Positions 1 to 7,986 of a stretch of DNA of 64,000 nt are shown one piece after another. The position numbers and the translations under genes were made by a program. The notes under the pieces are model-generated. The model had not been told where the DNA came from. It made no database searches and saw only the letters and a list, made by a program, of their open reading frames with translations. Numbering within the stretch: the stretch's first letter is position 1; every line of letters starts with the position of its first letter. Source of the stretch: Flavobacterium endoglycinae (GTDB lineage: Bacteria > Bacteroidota > Bacteroidia > Flavobacteriales > Flavobacteriaceae); contig NZ_CP071448.1 of assembly GCF_017352115.1 (NCBI RefSeq), forward strand, positions 310,001 through 374,000. The letters run 5' to 3'.

Positions 1-103
1 CATTTGGAACAACTGGCTTCTCATCATCGTCATTACTACATGACACAATTGAAATTGATAAAAATAATACTACCAAAATTGATTTTAATTTAAAACTTTT
101 CAT
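1..103 (-). CDS. N-terminal part of a secreted lipoprotein (runs off the left edge)
   Basis: Only the first 34 codons are visible. They encode a type II signal peptide: a short basic start, a hydrophobic core rich in Val, Leu and Ile, and a lipobox ending at Cys22 (IVSC). The residues after the cysteine, SNDDDE, are acidic and resemble the lipoprotein export signal that sends Bacteroidota lipoproteins to the cell surface. The rest of the protein lies outside the window, so no function can be assigned. The start is the only ATG preceding the hydrophobic segment. Confidence 0.75.
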   Translation of the reverse strand, partial: MKSFKLKSILVVLFLSISIVSCSNDDDEKPVVPN

Positions 104-280
104 ATAAAATAATAATTAATTGTTAATTACTATGAAGATGCAGTCAATTTGCAAAGGTTGCTTTTATGAAATGTTAAATGATTTTACAAAAATCTCAACC
201 AATTGTAAATCAAAAGTTTATTTTTCAAAATAAATTTCATAAATAACGATATTTCTTACAAGAAAATAAATTTCCTTACT

Positions 281-360
281 TAGCCCAGATAGAAACGGCA
301 TCCTTTTGCGGCCTATAGATTACTGCGAGAAAGCCGCAAAAGATATAGTGAATAGCGGGA
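281..360 (+). repeat. TAGCCC-type flavobacterial hairpin repeat, copy 1
   Basis: The element begins TAGCCCAGATAGAAACGG and ends AATAGCGGGA. The middle forms a perfect 10-bp stem (CTTTTGCGGC at 303-312 with GCCGCAAAAG at 333-342) around a 20-base loop. A second copy with the same beginning and a similar end, but a different hairpin, lies at 33599-33739 on the other strand. From memory, elements of this type are common between genes in Flavobacteriia. Whether they act as RNA, as a REP-like mobile sequence or as neither is unknown. Confidence 0.7.
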
Positions 361-398
361 CAAATGGTAATTTTGGAAACAATTAAATCCTGCAAAAA

Positions 399-426
399 AA
401 AACACCAGCCTCTCGACTAGTGTTTT
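399..426 (-). terminator. Intrinsic terminator of the DUF808 gene
   Basis: A 10-bp stem (AAAACACCAG / CTAGTGTTTT, one G-U pair) has an 8-base loop. On the minus strand it is followed by a run of eight T. It lies 23 bases beyond the DUF808 stop codon. Confidence 0.8.
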
Positions 427-448
427 GTATTATTATACGGCTAAAGTT

Positions 449-1333
449 TTATAGTGCCGATTCTTTCTTTTTGAAAATCTTTTTAAAGAGATTAACCAAC
501 GCTAAGACAATAAATCCAATGATAAGTCCTATTGCAAACTCTTTGATAATCGAAGGAAAATTTGGTAAAAGATGATGGAAAAATTCTATGTTGTGAACGA
601 ATAATCCGCCGGCAACTAAAATTAAAGCAATAGTTCCAATAACAGTTAAAGCTTTAATCACTTTTGGAAGTGCTTGAACTAATACATTTCCAATACTTTT
701 CAAAAGGCTTTTCTCTTTTTTACTGCGTTGGATCATCTTAAAACCAACTTCATCCATACGCACAATAAGCGCTACAATTCCGTAAACTCCAATTGTCGCA
801 ATGATGGCAATGATTGAAACAGTAATTATTTGAGAAACTAATGGCTTTCCGATAACGGTTCCTAAAGCGATGATCACAATCTCTACAGAAAGAATAAAAT
901 CGGTTACGATTGCAGATTTTACTTTTTCTTTCTCTACAAGCAAAATTTCTTCTTCTGTAAGAACTTCTTCTGTAATCCCTTCAGATTCTTCGTGTGCATG
1001 AGGAAAAAAGAACTCGTAGATTTTTTCAGCTCCTTCGTAGGCTAAAAACAATCCTCCTAAAACCAAAATTACCATAATAGCAATAGGAAAAAATGCACTT
1101 AACAAAAATGCAATGGGCAGGATAATGATTTTATTTAATAAAGAACCTTTACTAATTGCCCATAAAACCGGCAATTCTCTTGAAGAAGCAAAACCTGAAG
1201 CTTTTTCGGCATTTACTGCTAAGTCATCGCCCAAAATTCCGGCTGTCTTTTTTGCAGCAACTTTACTCATTACTGCAACATCATCCATAATTGCTGCGAT
1301 ATCGTCTAATAGAGCGAAAAAACCTGAACCCAT
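449..1333 (-). CDS. DUF808 family inner-membrane protein (YedI-like)
   Basis: A 294-residue membrane protein of the DUF808/YedI family, widespread but without an established function. The N-terminus carries the conserved family block with repeated Asp and Ala residues (LLDDIAAIMDD, residues 8-18) and GILGDDLAVN (32-41). Hydrophobic segments lie at about 68-98 (probably two passes), 144-161, 168-191, 228-247 and 263-283. A charged Glu-rich loop lies at about 112-140. The C-terminus is lysine-rich (KKIFKKK), as expected for a cytoplasmic tail. The length matches the family. It is a single-gene unit with its own downstream terminator. Assignment to the family is firm; role unknown. Confidence 0.88.
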   Translation of the reverse strand: MGSGFFALLDDIAAIMDDVAVMSKVAAKKTAGILGDDLAVNAEKASGFASSRELPVLWAISKGSLLNKIIILPIAFLLSAFFPIAIMVILVLGGLFLAYEGAEKIYEFFFPHAHEESEGITEEVLTEEEILLVEKEKVKSAIVTDFILSVEIVIIALGTVIGKPLVSQIITVSIIAIIATIGVYGIVALIVRMDEVGFKMIQRSKKEKSLLKSIGNVLVQALPKVIKALTVIGTIALILVAGGLFVHNIEFFHHLLPNFPSIIKEFAIGLIIGFIVLALVNLFKKIFKKKESAL

Positions 1334-1439
1334 TTTTTATTTTTTTTTAGTGATGCGAATCTAGACATTTTGCGTTAATCTTCCCAATAATATCATGGCT
1401 AAATTTGCTCTTTTATCTCTAATTCTAGAAATGAGGTTT

Positions 1440-1559
1440 CTAATTACATTGTCCTAAAAGAACCCATAAAATAATAAAAACGATAATCGTTCCGAAACAT
1501 CCTCCTCCTAATTTTTTAGCACCGTAACCGGCCAGTAATCCTCTAAATATATTATTCAT
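1440..1559 (-). CDS. Small membrane peptide, 39 aa
   Basis: This frame reads MNNIFRGLLAGYGAKKLGGG followed by a hydrophobic helix of about 17 residues and a short polar end (GQCN). I chose the internal ATG because the 29 upstream in-frame codons look like untranslated AT-rich sequence, whereas the peptide from this ATG has the compact Gly-Lys-Gly-Gly plus one-helix layout of short membrane proteins annotated in Flavobacterium. Two cysteines (one in GGGCFG, one at the C-terminus) are notable. It is not recognised as a named family. It sits between clpB and the DUF808 gene on the same strand and is separated from clpB by a terminator. Confidence 0.6.
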   Translation of the reverse strand: MNNIFRGLLAGYGAKKLGGGCFGTIIVFIILWVLLGQCN

Positions 1560-1660
1560 AATAGTTTGTTTTAATGTTACTGTAAATTTGAGAATTAAGC
1601 CGATAATTTGATTTATAATACTTTTCGAAAATCTTTCATTATTCACGGGTATACATAAAA

Positions 1661-1686
1661 AAACACCGGCATTTCTGCCAGTGTTT
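1661..1686 (-). terminator. Intrinsic terminator of clpB
   Basis: An 11-bp stem (AAACACCGGCA / TGCCAGTGTTT with one wobble) and TTTC/GAAA loop is followed on the minus strand by seven T. It lies 27 bases past the clpB stop. Confidence 0.85.
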
Positions 1687-1713
1687 CTTTTTTTAAATAA
1701 GATGTATATCAGT

Positions 1714-4320
1714 TTATTCCCCTACTATTTGTGTTTGATTTCTAAAAACCAATTTTCCATCAAAAGCATCTAACAAAATAATGCTGTCTGTTGTGATGTT
1801 TCCCGCCAAAATTTCTTTTGACAACTGATTTAGAACTTCTCTCTGCACTACACGTTTTACAGGTCTTGCACCAAACTGAGGATCAAATCCTTTATCAGAC
1901 AAATAGGCAATTGCTTCTGGAGTTGCATCCATTGTTATGCCTTGCTGTGCCAGCATTTTGGTAACACCTTTTAACTGTAAGCCTACAATTCTTGAAATAT
2001 TATCTACTGTAAGCGGTGTAAACATTACAATCTCGTCGATACGGTTTATGAATTCCGGACGAACTGTTTGTTTCAACAATCCTAAAACTTCGTTTTTCGC
2101 TGCTTCTGTTGCCGCTTCCACACCACCTTTTAGGTTTTCGAATTTCTCCTGAATTATCTGGCTTCCCATATTAGAAGTCATAATGATAATCGTGTTTTTG
2201 AAATCCGCCAAACGTCCTTTATTATCTGTTAAACGTCCTTCATCTAACACTTGCAATAAAATATTAAATGTATCTGGATGCGCTTTTTCTATCTCGTCTA
2301 ACAAAATCACAGAATATGGTTTTCTACGAACCGCTTCCGTTAATTGTCCGCCTTCATCATAACCTACATATCCAGGAGGCGCACCCACTAAACGGCTCAC
2401 ACTATGGCGTTCTTGGTACTCACTCATATCGATACGAGTCATGGCATTTTCATCATCAAAAAGATATTCTGCCAATGCTTTTGCCAATTCGGTTTTACCC
2501 ACTCCGGTTGTTCCTAAGAATAAGAATGTTCCAACAGGTTTTTTCATATCTTGCAAACCGGCACGGCTTCTGCGAACGGCGTCACTCACTGCTTCTATCG
2601 CTTCTTCCTGACCCACTACACGTTTGTGCAATTCGTCTTCCAGATGCAATAGTTTTTCTCTTTCTGTCTGAAGCATTTTGGTTACTGGAATTCCAGTCCA
2701 TTTTGCAACCACTTCTGCAATGTCTTCTCTAGTTACTTCTTCTTTTATTAAAGAGTTTCCAGATTGGAATTCCTGCAATTGTTTTTGCAATGTTTCCTGA
2801 CGTTCCTGCGCTTCTTTTATTTTTCCGTAACGAATTTCGGCTACTTTTCCATAATCACCATCACGTTCTGCACGTTCTGCTTCATACTTAAAGTCTTCAA
2901 TTTCATGTTTTACTGCTTGAATTCCGTCAACAATATCTTTTTCAGATTTCCATTTGGCAAAGATTTCGTTGCGTTCTTCTTTCAGGTTGGCCAATTCCAT
3001 ACCTAAAATCTTAAGCTTGCTTTCTTCTTTCTCACGTTTAATGGCTTCGATTTCGATTTCCAACTGCATAATTTTACGATCCAAAACATCTAATTCTTCT
3101 GGTTTTGAATTGATTTCCATACGAAGTTTAGAAGCCGCTTCGTCCATTAAGTCAATCGCTTTATCTGGTAAGAAACGATTCGTAATATATCTTTGCGAAA
3201 GTTCAACTGCAGCAATAATGGCTTCGTCTTTAATTTGAACTTTATGATGTGTTTCGTATTTTTCCTTGATTCCACGAAGAATCGAAATAGCACTTTCAGT
3301 ATCTGGCTCGTCGATTAAAACTTTTTGGAAACGTCTTTCAAGCGCTTTATCTTTCTCAAAATATTTTTGATATTCATCTAAAGTTGTTGCTCCAATCGCT
3401 CTTAATTCTCCACGAGCCAAAGCTGGTTTTAAAATGTTCGCCGCGTCCATTGCGCCTTCGCCTCCACCCGCTCCAACAAGCGTATGAATCTCATCAATGA
3501 ACAAAACGATATCACCTTCTGCAGCTGTAACTTCTTTGACAACCGATTTTAAACGCTCCTCAAATTCTCCTTTGTATTTTGCCCCAGCAATCAAAGCTCC
3601 CATATCTAATGAGAAAACAATCTTTTCTTTTAAATTTTCTGGAACGTCACCATCTACAATTCTATGTGCTAAACCTTCTGCGATCGCCGTTTTACCTACT
3701 CCAGGTTCACCAATAAGCATTGGATTATTTTTCGTTCTACGAGTTAAGATTTGCAGCACACGACGGATTTCTTCATCACGGCCGATAACTGGATCTAATT
3801 TTCCTGTACGCGCTAATTCGTTTAAGTTTTTAGCATATTTATTTAACGAATTGTATGTTTCTTCTGCAGAAGCTGAAGTTACTCTTTCTCCTTTACGTAA
3901 TTCTTCAATTGCCGCTTTAAGACCTTTTCCTGTAACTCCTTGATCTTTTAAGATTTGAGAAACTTTACTTTTTGATTCAAAAATGGCTAAAATTAAATGT
4001 TCGATCGAAACGTATTCATCGTTCATTTTTTGTGCAATAATTTCAGCTTCATTTAAAGCTTTATTAGCGTCTCTTGAAAGCATAATTTCACCACCAGAAA
4101 CTTTTGGAAAATTCTGAATTGTGGCATCTAAAAGCTGTAAAAACAACGGCACATTTACGTTTAATTTTTTCAAAATAAATGGCGCGACGTTTTCATCAAC
4201 TTCAAAAATAGCTTTGAAAATGTGTTCATTTTCAATTTGCTGTTGTCCATTTCGCTGTGCTAATTGTTGCGACAACTGAATGGCTTCCTGCGATTTAATA
4301 GTAAATTTATTTATATTCAT
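1714..4320 (-). CDS. clpB: ATP-dependent disaggregase chaperone ClpB
   Basis: A cytosolic Hsp100 hexamer that, with DnaK, threads aggregated proteins through its pore to resolubilise them. At 868 residues it is the normal ClpB length. Domains in order: N-terminal substrate domain (1-145), first AAA+ module with Walker A GEPGVGKT (204-211) and Walker B plus IDEIHTLVG, the long coiled-coil middle domain (about 400-525, rich in Glu, Lys and Arg) that distinguishes ClpB from ClpA/ClpC, and a second AAA+ module with GTTGVGKT (about 606-613) and [13 protein letters not shown]. It lacks a ClpP-binding IGF loop, as expected. The gene stands alone, divergent from ytxJ, with its own terminator. No heat-shock promoter consensus could be recognised upstream. 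Confidence 0.98.
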   Translation of the reverse strand: MNINKFTIKSQEAIQLSQQLAQRNGQQQIENEHIFKAIFEVDENVAPFILKKLNVNVPLFLQLLDATIQNFPKVSGGEIMLSRDANKALNEAEIIAQKMNDEYVSIEHLILAIFESKSKVSQILKDQGVTGKGLKAAIEELRKGERVTSASAEETYNSLNKYAKNLNELARTGKLDPVIGRDEEIRRVLQILTRRTKNNPMLIGEPGVGKTAIAEGLAHRIVDGDVPENLKEKIVFSLDMGALIAGAKYKGEFEERLKSVVKEVTAAEGDIVLFIDEIHTLVGAGGGEGAMDAANILKPALARGELRAIGATTLDEYQKYFEKDKALERRFQKVLIDEPDTESAISILRGIKEKYETHHKVQIKDEAIIAAVELSQRYITNRFLPDKAIDLMDEAASKLRMEINSKPEELDVLDRKIMQLEIEIEAIKREKEESKLKILGMELANLKEERNEIFAKWKSEKDIVDGIQAVKHEIEDFKYEAERAERDGDYGKVAEIRYGKIKEAQERQETLQKQLQEFQSGNSLIKEEVTREDIAEVVAKWTGIPVTKMLQTEREKLLHLEDELHKRVVGQEEAIEAVSDAVRRSRAGLQDMKKPVGTFLFLGTTGVGKTELAKALAEYLFDDENAMTRIDMSEYQERHSVSRLVGAPPGYVGYDEGGQLTEAVRRKPYSVILLDEIEKAHPDTFNILLQVLDEGRLTDNKGRLADFKNTIIIMTSNMGSQIIQEKFENLKGGVEAATEAAKNEVLGLLKQTVRPEFINRIDEIVMFTPLTVDNISRIVGLQLKGVTKMLAQQGITMDATPEAIAYLSDKGFDPQFGARPVKRVVQREVLNQLSKEILAGNITTDSIILLDAFDGKLVFRNQTQIVGE

Positions 4321-4410
4321 ATTTTTTCGATTTATGATTGATCTTGTTCTTTGTTGTTTTATAAGATTAAAGTTAGGATTTATTGAGATACATTTTTAAC
4401 CCAAATCATT

Positions 4411-4418
4411 TAACTTTG
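4411..4418 (+). promoter_or_regulatory. Putative -7 box for ytxJ and the alarmone hydrolase
   Basis: TAACTTTG matches the Bacteroidota -7 consensus TAnnTTTG and lies about 110 bases before ytxJ on its strand. A TTG occurs upstream, but at 25 bases the spacing is longer than the usual 19-21, so only the -7 box is supported. Confidence 0.4.
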
Positions 4419-4527
4419 TATTGCAATAAGACAAATTATATTCCACAGTATAAAATCAGACAAAACGGCATTAAAAACAGTTTTCTAGCTATTTAGAAAT
4501 GCCAAAAAGTCACAAAACAAGCCAAAT

Positions 4528-4920
4528 ATGAGTTTTTTAAATTCAATCTTCGGAAGTTCAGAGAACTCAGAAGCATCAAAAAATAAGGTAAACTGGACAG
4601 AATTAACAGATATTCTTCAGTTAATGGAAATTGAAGCTATTTCCAACGAAAAGCCAGTTGTAATCTTTAAGCACAGTACAAGATGCAGTATCAGTCGTAT
4701 GGCTTTAAAACAATTTGAAAGAGAATATGACCTTGAAGGTGTTGTAGATGCTTATTTTTTAGATTTGATTCAGCATCGCGATATTTCTAACGAAATTGCC
4801 AATCGTTTTAATGTACATCATGAATCACCTCAATTGATCTTGATTAAAAATGGAAAAGCCGTTTATAATGTTTCGCACAGTGATATTGATGCTGAAGCAT
4901 TAAAAGAAAAAGTAGCGTAA
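4528..4920 (+). CDS. ytxJ: YtxJ-type monothiol bacilliredoxin
   Basis: A 130-residue thioredoxin-fold protein of the YtxJ family. The active-site segment HSTRCSISR contains a single cysteine, Cys53, at the position of the first redox cysteine in thioredoxins; the second position is Ser. This is the hallmark of monothiol bacilliredoxins, which remove bacillithiol from mixed disulfides. The conserved beta-strand and cis-proline region follows (ESPQLILIKNGKAVYNVSHS, about 98-117). Its presence implies that this organism makes bacillithiol. It lies 14 bases upstream of a small alarmone hydrolase gene and is probably co-transcribed with it. Confidence 0.88.
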   Translation: MSFLNSIFGSSENSEASKNKVNWTELTDILQLMEIEAISNEKPVVIFKHSTRCSISRMALKQFEREYDLEGVVDAYFLDLIQHRDISNEIANRFNVHHESPQLILIKNGKAVYNVSHSDIDAEALKEKVA

Positions 4921-4934
4921 TTAAAAAAAACTTT

Positions 4935-5477
4935 ATGGATGTTCAAACGGCTTATCAAAAAACAATCATTTTTGCGACTCTTAAGCATTTAGAAAATAAT
5001 CAGACCATTGCAGATTCAGAACTTCCTTATGTTATTCATTTGAGTAATGTTGCTATGGAAATTTTGATTGCATCGCACAATACAACACACTTTGATTTGC
5101 TTTTTGCTACTCAGGTTGCTTTGTTGCATGATACTTTGGAAGACACCAATACTTCTTTTGAAGAGTTAGAGCGTGAATTTGGAATTGAAATCGCTGAAGG
5201 TGTTTCGGCTTTAACCAAAAGAGAAGATTTACCGAAAGAGGAAAAAATGATCGACAGTTTAAACCGAATTTCAAAACTTAGAAAAGAAGTCTGGGCCGTT
5301 AAATTAGCGGACCGAATTACCAATCTTCAAAAACCACCTAAAAGCTGGGATGATCTCAAAAGAAGAAAATACAAAGAAGAAGCTAAAGTTATTCTTGAAA
5401 AATTAAAAGGCGGCAACGACTATTTAGAAAACCGACTAAAAGCAAAAATTGAAGAATACGAACAATATCTAGACTAA
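4935..5477 (+). CDS. HD-domain small alarmone hydrolase (SpoT/MESH1-like)
   Basis: This 180-residue protein consists only of the HD hydrolase domain found at the N-terminus of RelA/SpoT. Metal-binding and catalytic signatures are present: His35 in PYVIHLSNVA, His65-Asp66 and Glu69-Asp70 in LLHDTLEDT, and Asp126 in VKLADRITNL. There is no synthetase or ACT domain, so by family it would cleave (p)ppGpp to GDP/GTP and pyrophosphate without making it. The alternative is another nucleotide pyrophosphohydrolase of the same fold. It follows ytxJ closely, suggesting a stress-linked pair. Confidence 0.8.
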   Translation: MDVQTAYQKTIIFATLKHLENNQTIADSELPYVIHLSNVAMEILIASHNTTHFDLLFATQVALLHDTLEDTNTSFEELEREFGIEIAEGVSALTKREDLPKEEKMIDSLNRISKLRKEVWAVKLADRITNLQKPPKSWDDLKRRKYKEEAKVILEKLKGGNDYLENRLKAKIEEYEQYLD

Positions 5478-5566
5478 TTTATTTTTGTGAAATGTGAAAT
5501 GTGAAAAGTAAGATGTGAAATGTGGTTTTTAATCACTCAAACTTTCATCTTACTTTTCACTTTTTA

Positions 5567-5629
5567 CCTCTTTCTTCTTTTATCTCTCCTCTTTCTTCTT
5601 TCCTCTTTCTTCTTTCCTCTTTCTTCTTT
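5567..5629 (+). repeat. Short tandem repeat of CCTCTTTCTTCTTT
   Basis: Four copies of the 14-base word CCTCTTTCTTCTTT start at 5567, 5588, 5602 and 5616; the last three are exactly adjacent. One strand is entirely pyrimidine over much of the tract. It fills the spacer between convergent genes, next to GTGAAATGTGAAA-type word repeats at about 5487-5523. Confidence 0.85.
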
Positions 5630-5656
5630 TATCTCTCTTCTCAAAATCTCAATCGT

Positions 5657-6844
5657 CTAATAACTTCCTCCAGAACCACCACCACTAAATCCGCCATCGC
5701 CAAACTCCATTGGAGAATTTGTTTTAATTTCTGGTTTTAAACCTAATGTTGAGGCAACAATTAGTGTTTCTGCATTTAAGAAAGTATTCGAATGATGTAT
5801 TCTATCTGGTTTGAAAGTTAATCCGCTTTCTTTGTTTTTTAATTTTTGAATGGATACATAAGCAATTCCAAACATTACAAGTCCACCAATGGTCAAAGCT
5901 GCTTCAGCCGGTAAAACAGAATAATAAAAACGGATGGTAAAAACCGTAAATGCAAACGCACCAAAACTAATCCAAAGCATTATTCTATCTTTTGTCTTAA
6001 TAGCTTGAACTAAATAAAGCACAGGAACAATACATGTAAAAGCATAAAAGAAATAAGCAAACGGGATATCTTGTCCCGGTTTAATATCAACACTCAAAAG
6101 TTCTGCTGAAAGTTCTCTCACTACCAAATAATTACAAGAAAGATAAAATAAAACCAGGCAGAAACTGTTAGCTAATACAAATGCGTTATAATGATAAATT
6201 TCAGTCAGATTTTTAATTTTCTTTTTAGTAAAAAAATAAAATCCTCCGGAAAAGAGCATTAATGCGAAAGGCATAATCGTTTTTCCTATATCACCAATTT
6301 CATATAAACCGAAGAACAATACTGCAGTTGAGGCCAAACAAAAAACAAGTATCGACATTAAATGCAAATATCTGTAATAAACCAAAAAAGAAGTAACAGC
6401 TACTACAACAGCCAGCCCAAGCGGTATGGAATTATAACTTTCGGTAAGAATCATGTAAGCTCCACCAGCATTTAAAATAATACCGAGAATAAAAGCATCA
6501 TCTAATCCATGGCGGTAATATTTATTCTTGGCTAACATTTCTGCTCCTGCAATACCAATTCCTAAAAAAATAAAACAAGAAATACTAAAGAAAAATCTTT
6601 CTGAAAAGGAAGTGCTGCCAATTAGTCCAATCATGGAAACTGTTCCACAAATTGAAGAATACAAAAATGATCCTAGTAGAAAGAAGCCCAAACGCACCAA
6701 TATATTATTCTGAACTTTAAAAGAAGGGAGTTCTTTTTTAATTATTTTCTTTTGCTCTTTACTTATAAAACCTGCACTTTCAAGAGAATAAGCTTCTTCG
6801 ATTAAAGCCAGATTATTCAATAAATTTTTATCGTGTACTATCAT
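5657..6844 (-). CDS. Multi-pass membrane protein, DUF4401/DUF2157-associated, Gly-Ser-rich C-terminus
   Basis: A 395-residue protein with about ten predicted hydrophobic segments and no soluble domain. The N-terminus (SAGFISKEQKKIIKKEL) resembles the short helical start of DUF2157 proteins. The C-terminus is polar and ends GGFSGGGSGGSY, a Gly-Ser-aromatic tail also seen on some unrelated membrane proteins such as TPM-domain proteins. The start codon overlaps the stop codon of the preceding DUF2157 gene by four bases (ATGA), so the two are translationally coupled and probably form a complex. I do not recognise a specific function. Confidence 0.7.
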   Translation of the reverse strand: MIVHDKNLLNNLALIEEAYSLESAGFISKEQKKIIKKELPSFKVQNNILVRLGFFLLGSFLYSSICGTVSMIGLIGSTSFSERFFFSISCFIFLGIGIAGAEMLAKNKYYRHGLDDAFILGIILNAGGAYMILTESYNSIPLGLAVVVAVTSFLVYYRYLHLMSILVFCLASTAVLFFGLYEIGDIGKTIMPFALMLFSGGFYFFTKKKIKNLTEIYHYNAFVLANSFCLVLFYLSCNYLVVRELSAELLSVDIKPGQDIPFAYFFYAFTCIVPVLYLVQAIKTKDRIMLWISFGAFAFTVFTIRFYYSVLPAEAALTIGGLVMFGIAYVSIQKLKNKESGLTFKPDRIHHSNTFLNAETLIVASTLGLKPEIKTNSPMEFGDGGFSGGGSGGSY

Positions 6845-7839
6845 TTGGCTATTTCTTTATTGAAGTTTTTAATCAGTTTAATAAACATTACAATCGATCC
6901 TATAAAATAAATTGGCAGCAGCATGAAGAACAGCACCCATATCTCATCAAAATCGGCATGCTCGAAAATTCTAAACAAGAAAATATTAATTCCGATATAC
7001 GCATAAATAATCATAAAAACGTATAAAGAAATTGCTTTAAGCTGATAACTTATTTTATAAAAATAATAAGATGATCCCGCTAAAATGAGAGCAAAAAGAA
7101 TCCATATCAATTCGTCTCTGTACATATTACTTATCGAAGCAATACTTATAATATGCAAAGCAAAAGTGAGATAGACTAAGGTAAAATGTGTTTTTAGCTC
7201 AATTTTAAAACTATAAACCGTCCATAAAATAAGCAAAACTCCCAGCATTATGGCTGAATAACTTAAACTTGGATTGGCATAGAAATCATTATTTCCTTGA
7301 AATATTTCCTGAGGCGTTACAGAAAAACCTATATAGGCCGCCAAACCGGTTATGGCAATAGTCAAAACGCTTCTGTTATCGAAATAATAAGCACAAAAGA
7401 AACTAACTAAAGTAGGCACCAAAGTTGCCAGACCGTAATGCGTTCCAAAAACCTCGTATTGAACCTGTAAGTATCCAATAAAAATACACGTTAAAACATT
7501 GGCAATTAAAACCAGATATTCTAAAAACGGACTTTCAAATTTGGTTTCTGTTTTTTGAAAACCCTGCGAATTTTTAAAACAGTAATAAAAACAACCACAG
7601 GTTATTACAAACAAAATAGCAAGTAAAGCGATGTGCCCAATACTGTCAATATTATCGTAAATAAGAATTCCGACTCCCGAAGTAAACATCAAAACCGAAA
7701 TCGAGAGCAATAGTTTTAATTCTACATTTAATGAAAAGATATTTAAACTTCGATAATTTTTAATTTCCTGAAGTTGATTTTCAGTAATCATTTTTTTATC
7801 GAAAAGATCTTGAGTTAGCTGTTCGTCAAATTGCGTCAT
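6841..7839 (-). CDS. DUF2157 domain membrane protein
   Basis: A 332-residue membrane protein with an N-terminal soluble segment of about 40 residues (TQDLFDKKMITENQLQEIKNY), typical of DUF2157, followed by nine or ten hydrophobic helices. Family members are found across bacteria and have no established activity. It is the first gene of a two-gene unit, with a four-base overlap into the downstream membrane protein. Upstream, the argH terminator at 7930-7964 separates it from the arginine operon, so its promoter should lie at about 7840-7925. Confidence 0.75.
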   Translation of the reverse strand: MTQFDEQLTQDLFDKKMITENQLQEIKNYRSLNIFSLNVELKLLLSISVLMFTSGVGILIYDNIDSIGHIALLAILFVITCGCFYYCFKNSQGFQKTETKFESPFLEYLVLIANVLTCIFIGYLQVQYEVFGTHYGLATLVPTLVSFFCAYYFDNRSVLTIAITGLAAYIGFSVTPQEIFQGNNDFYANPSLSYSAIMLGVLLILWTVYSFKIELKTHFTLVYLTFALHIISIASISNMYRDELIWILFALILAGSSYYFYKISYQLKAISLYVFMIIYAYIGINIFLFRIFEHADFDEIWVLFFMLLPIYFIGSIVMFIKLIKNFNKEIAK

Positions 7840-7929
7840 ATTTTCTTAACTTAAAAATAACCATTTCTCAAATGTATAGAATTAGGTCGAATTTTCTTAA
7901 AGTATAAATACTTATTTTAGAGAAATAAA

Positions 7930-7964
7930 AAAACCGATTTGCATCATCTGTACAAATCGGTTTT
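7930..7964 (-). terminator. Intrinsic terminator of the arginine/proline operon (after argH)
   Basis: A perfect 12-bp stem (AAAACCGATTTG / CAAATCGGTTTT) with an 11-base loop is followed on the minus strand by a T run. It lies 22 bases after the argH stop and marks the 3' end of the operon. Confidence 0.88.
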
Positions 7965-7986
7965 ATAAAATTGAATGTAAAAAGCT

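Larger units (their letters stand above)
104..448. other. Gene-free spacer with one palindromic repeat and one terminator
   Basis: This AT-rich spacer separates two minus-strand genes. I see no convincing reading frame. It contains a TAGCCC-type hairpin repeat and the terminator of the DUF808 gene, both listed separately. The remaining ~170 bases next to the lipoprotein start presumably carry its promoter, but no clear TAnnTTTG box was recognised. Confidence 0.6.

Noticed and set aside
1113..1364. Plus-strand frame opposite the DUF808 gene
   Set aside because: Shadow of a clear family member on the other strand; no recognisable protein features.
2268..2732. 154-codon plus-strand frame inside clpB
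   Set aside because: Antisense to the conserved second AAA+ module; His- and Leu-rich translation typical of a shadow frame.
5567..5629. CT-rich tandem words considered as a phase-variable promoter or coding tract
   Set aside because: They lie between the 3' ends of two convergent genes, so changes in copy number would not alter a promoter or reading frame.
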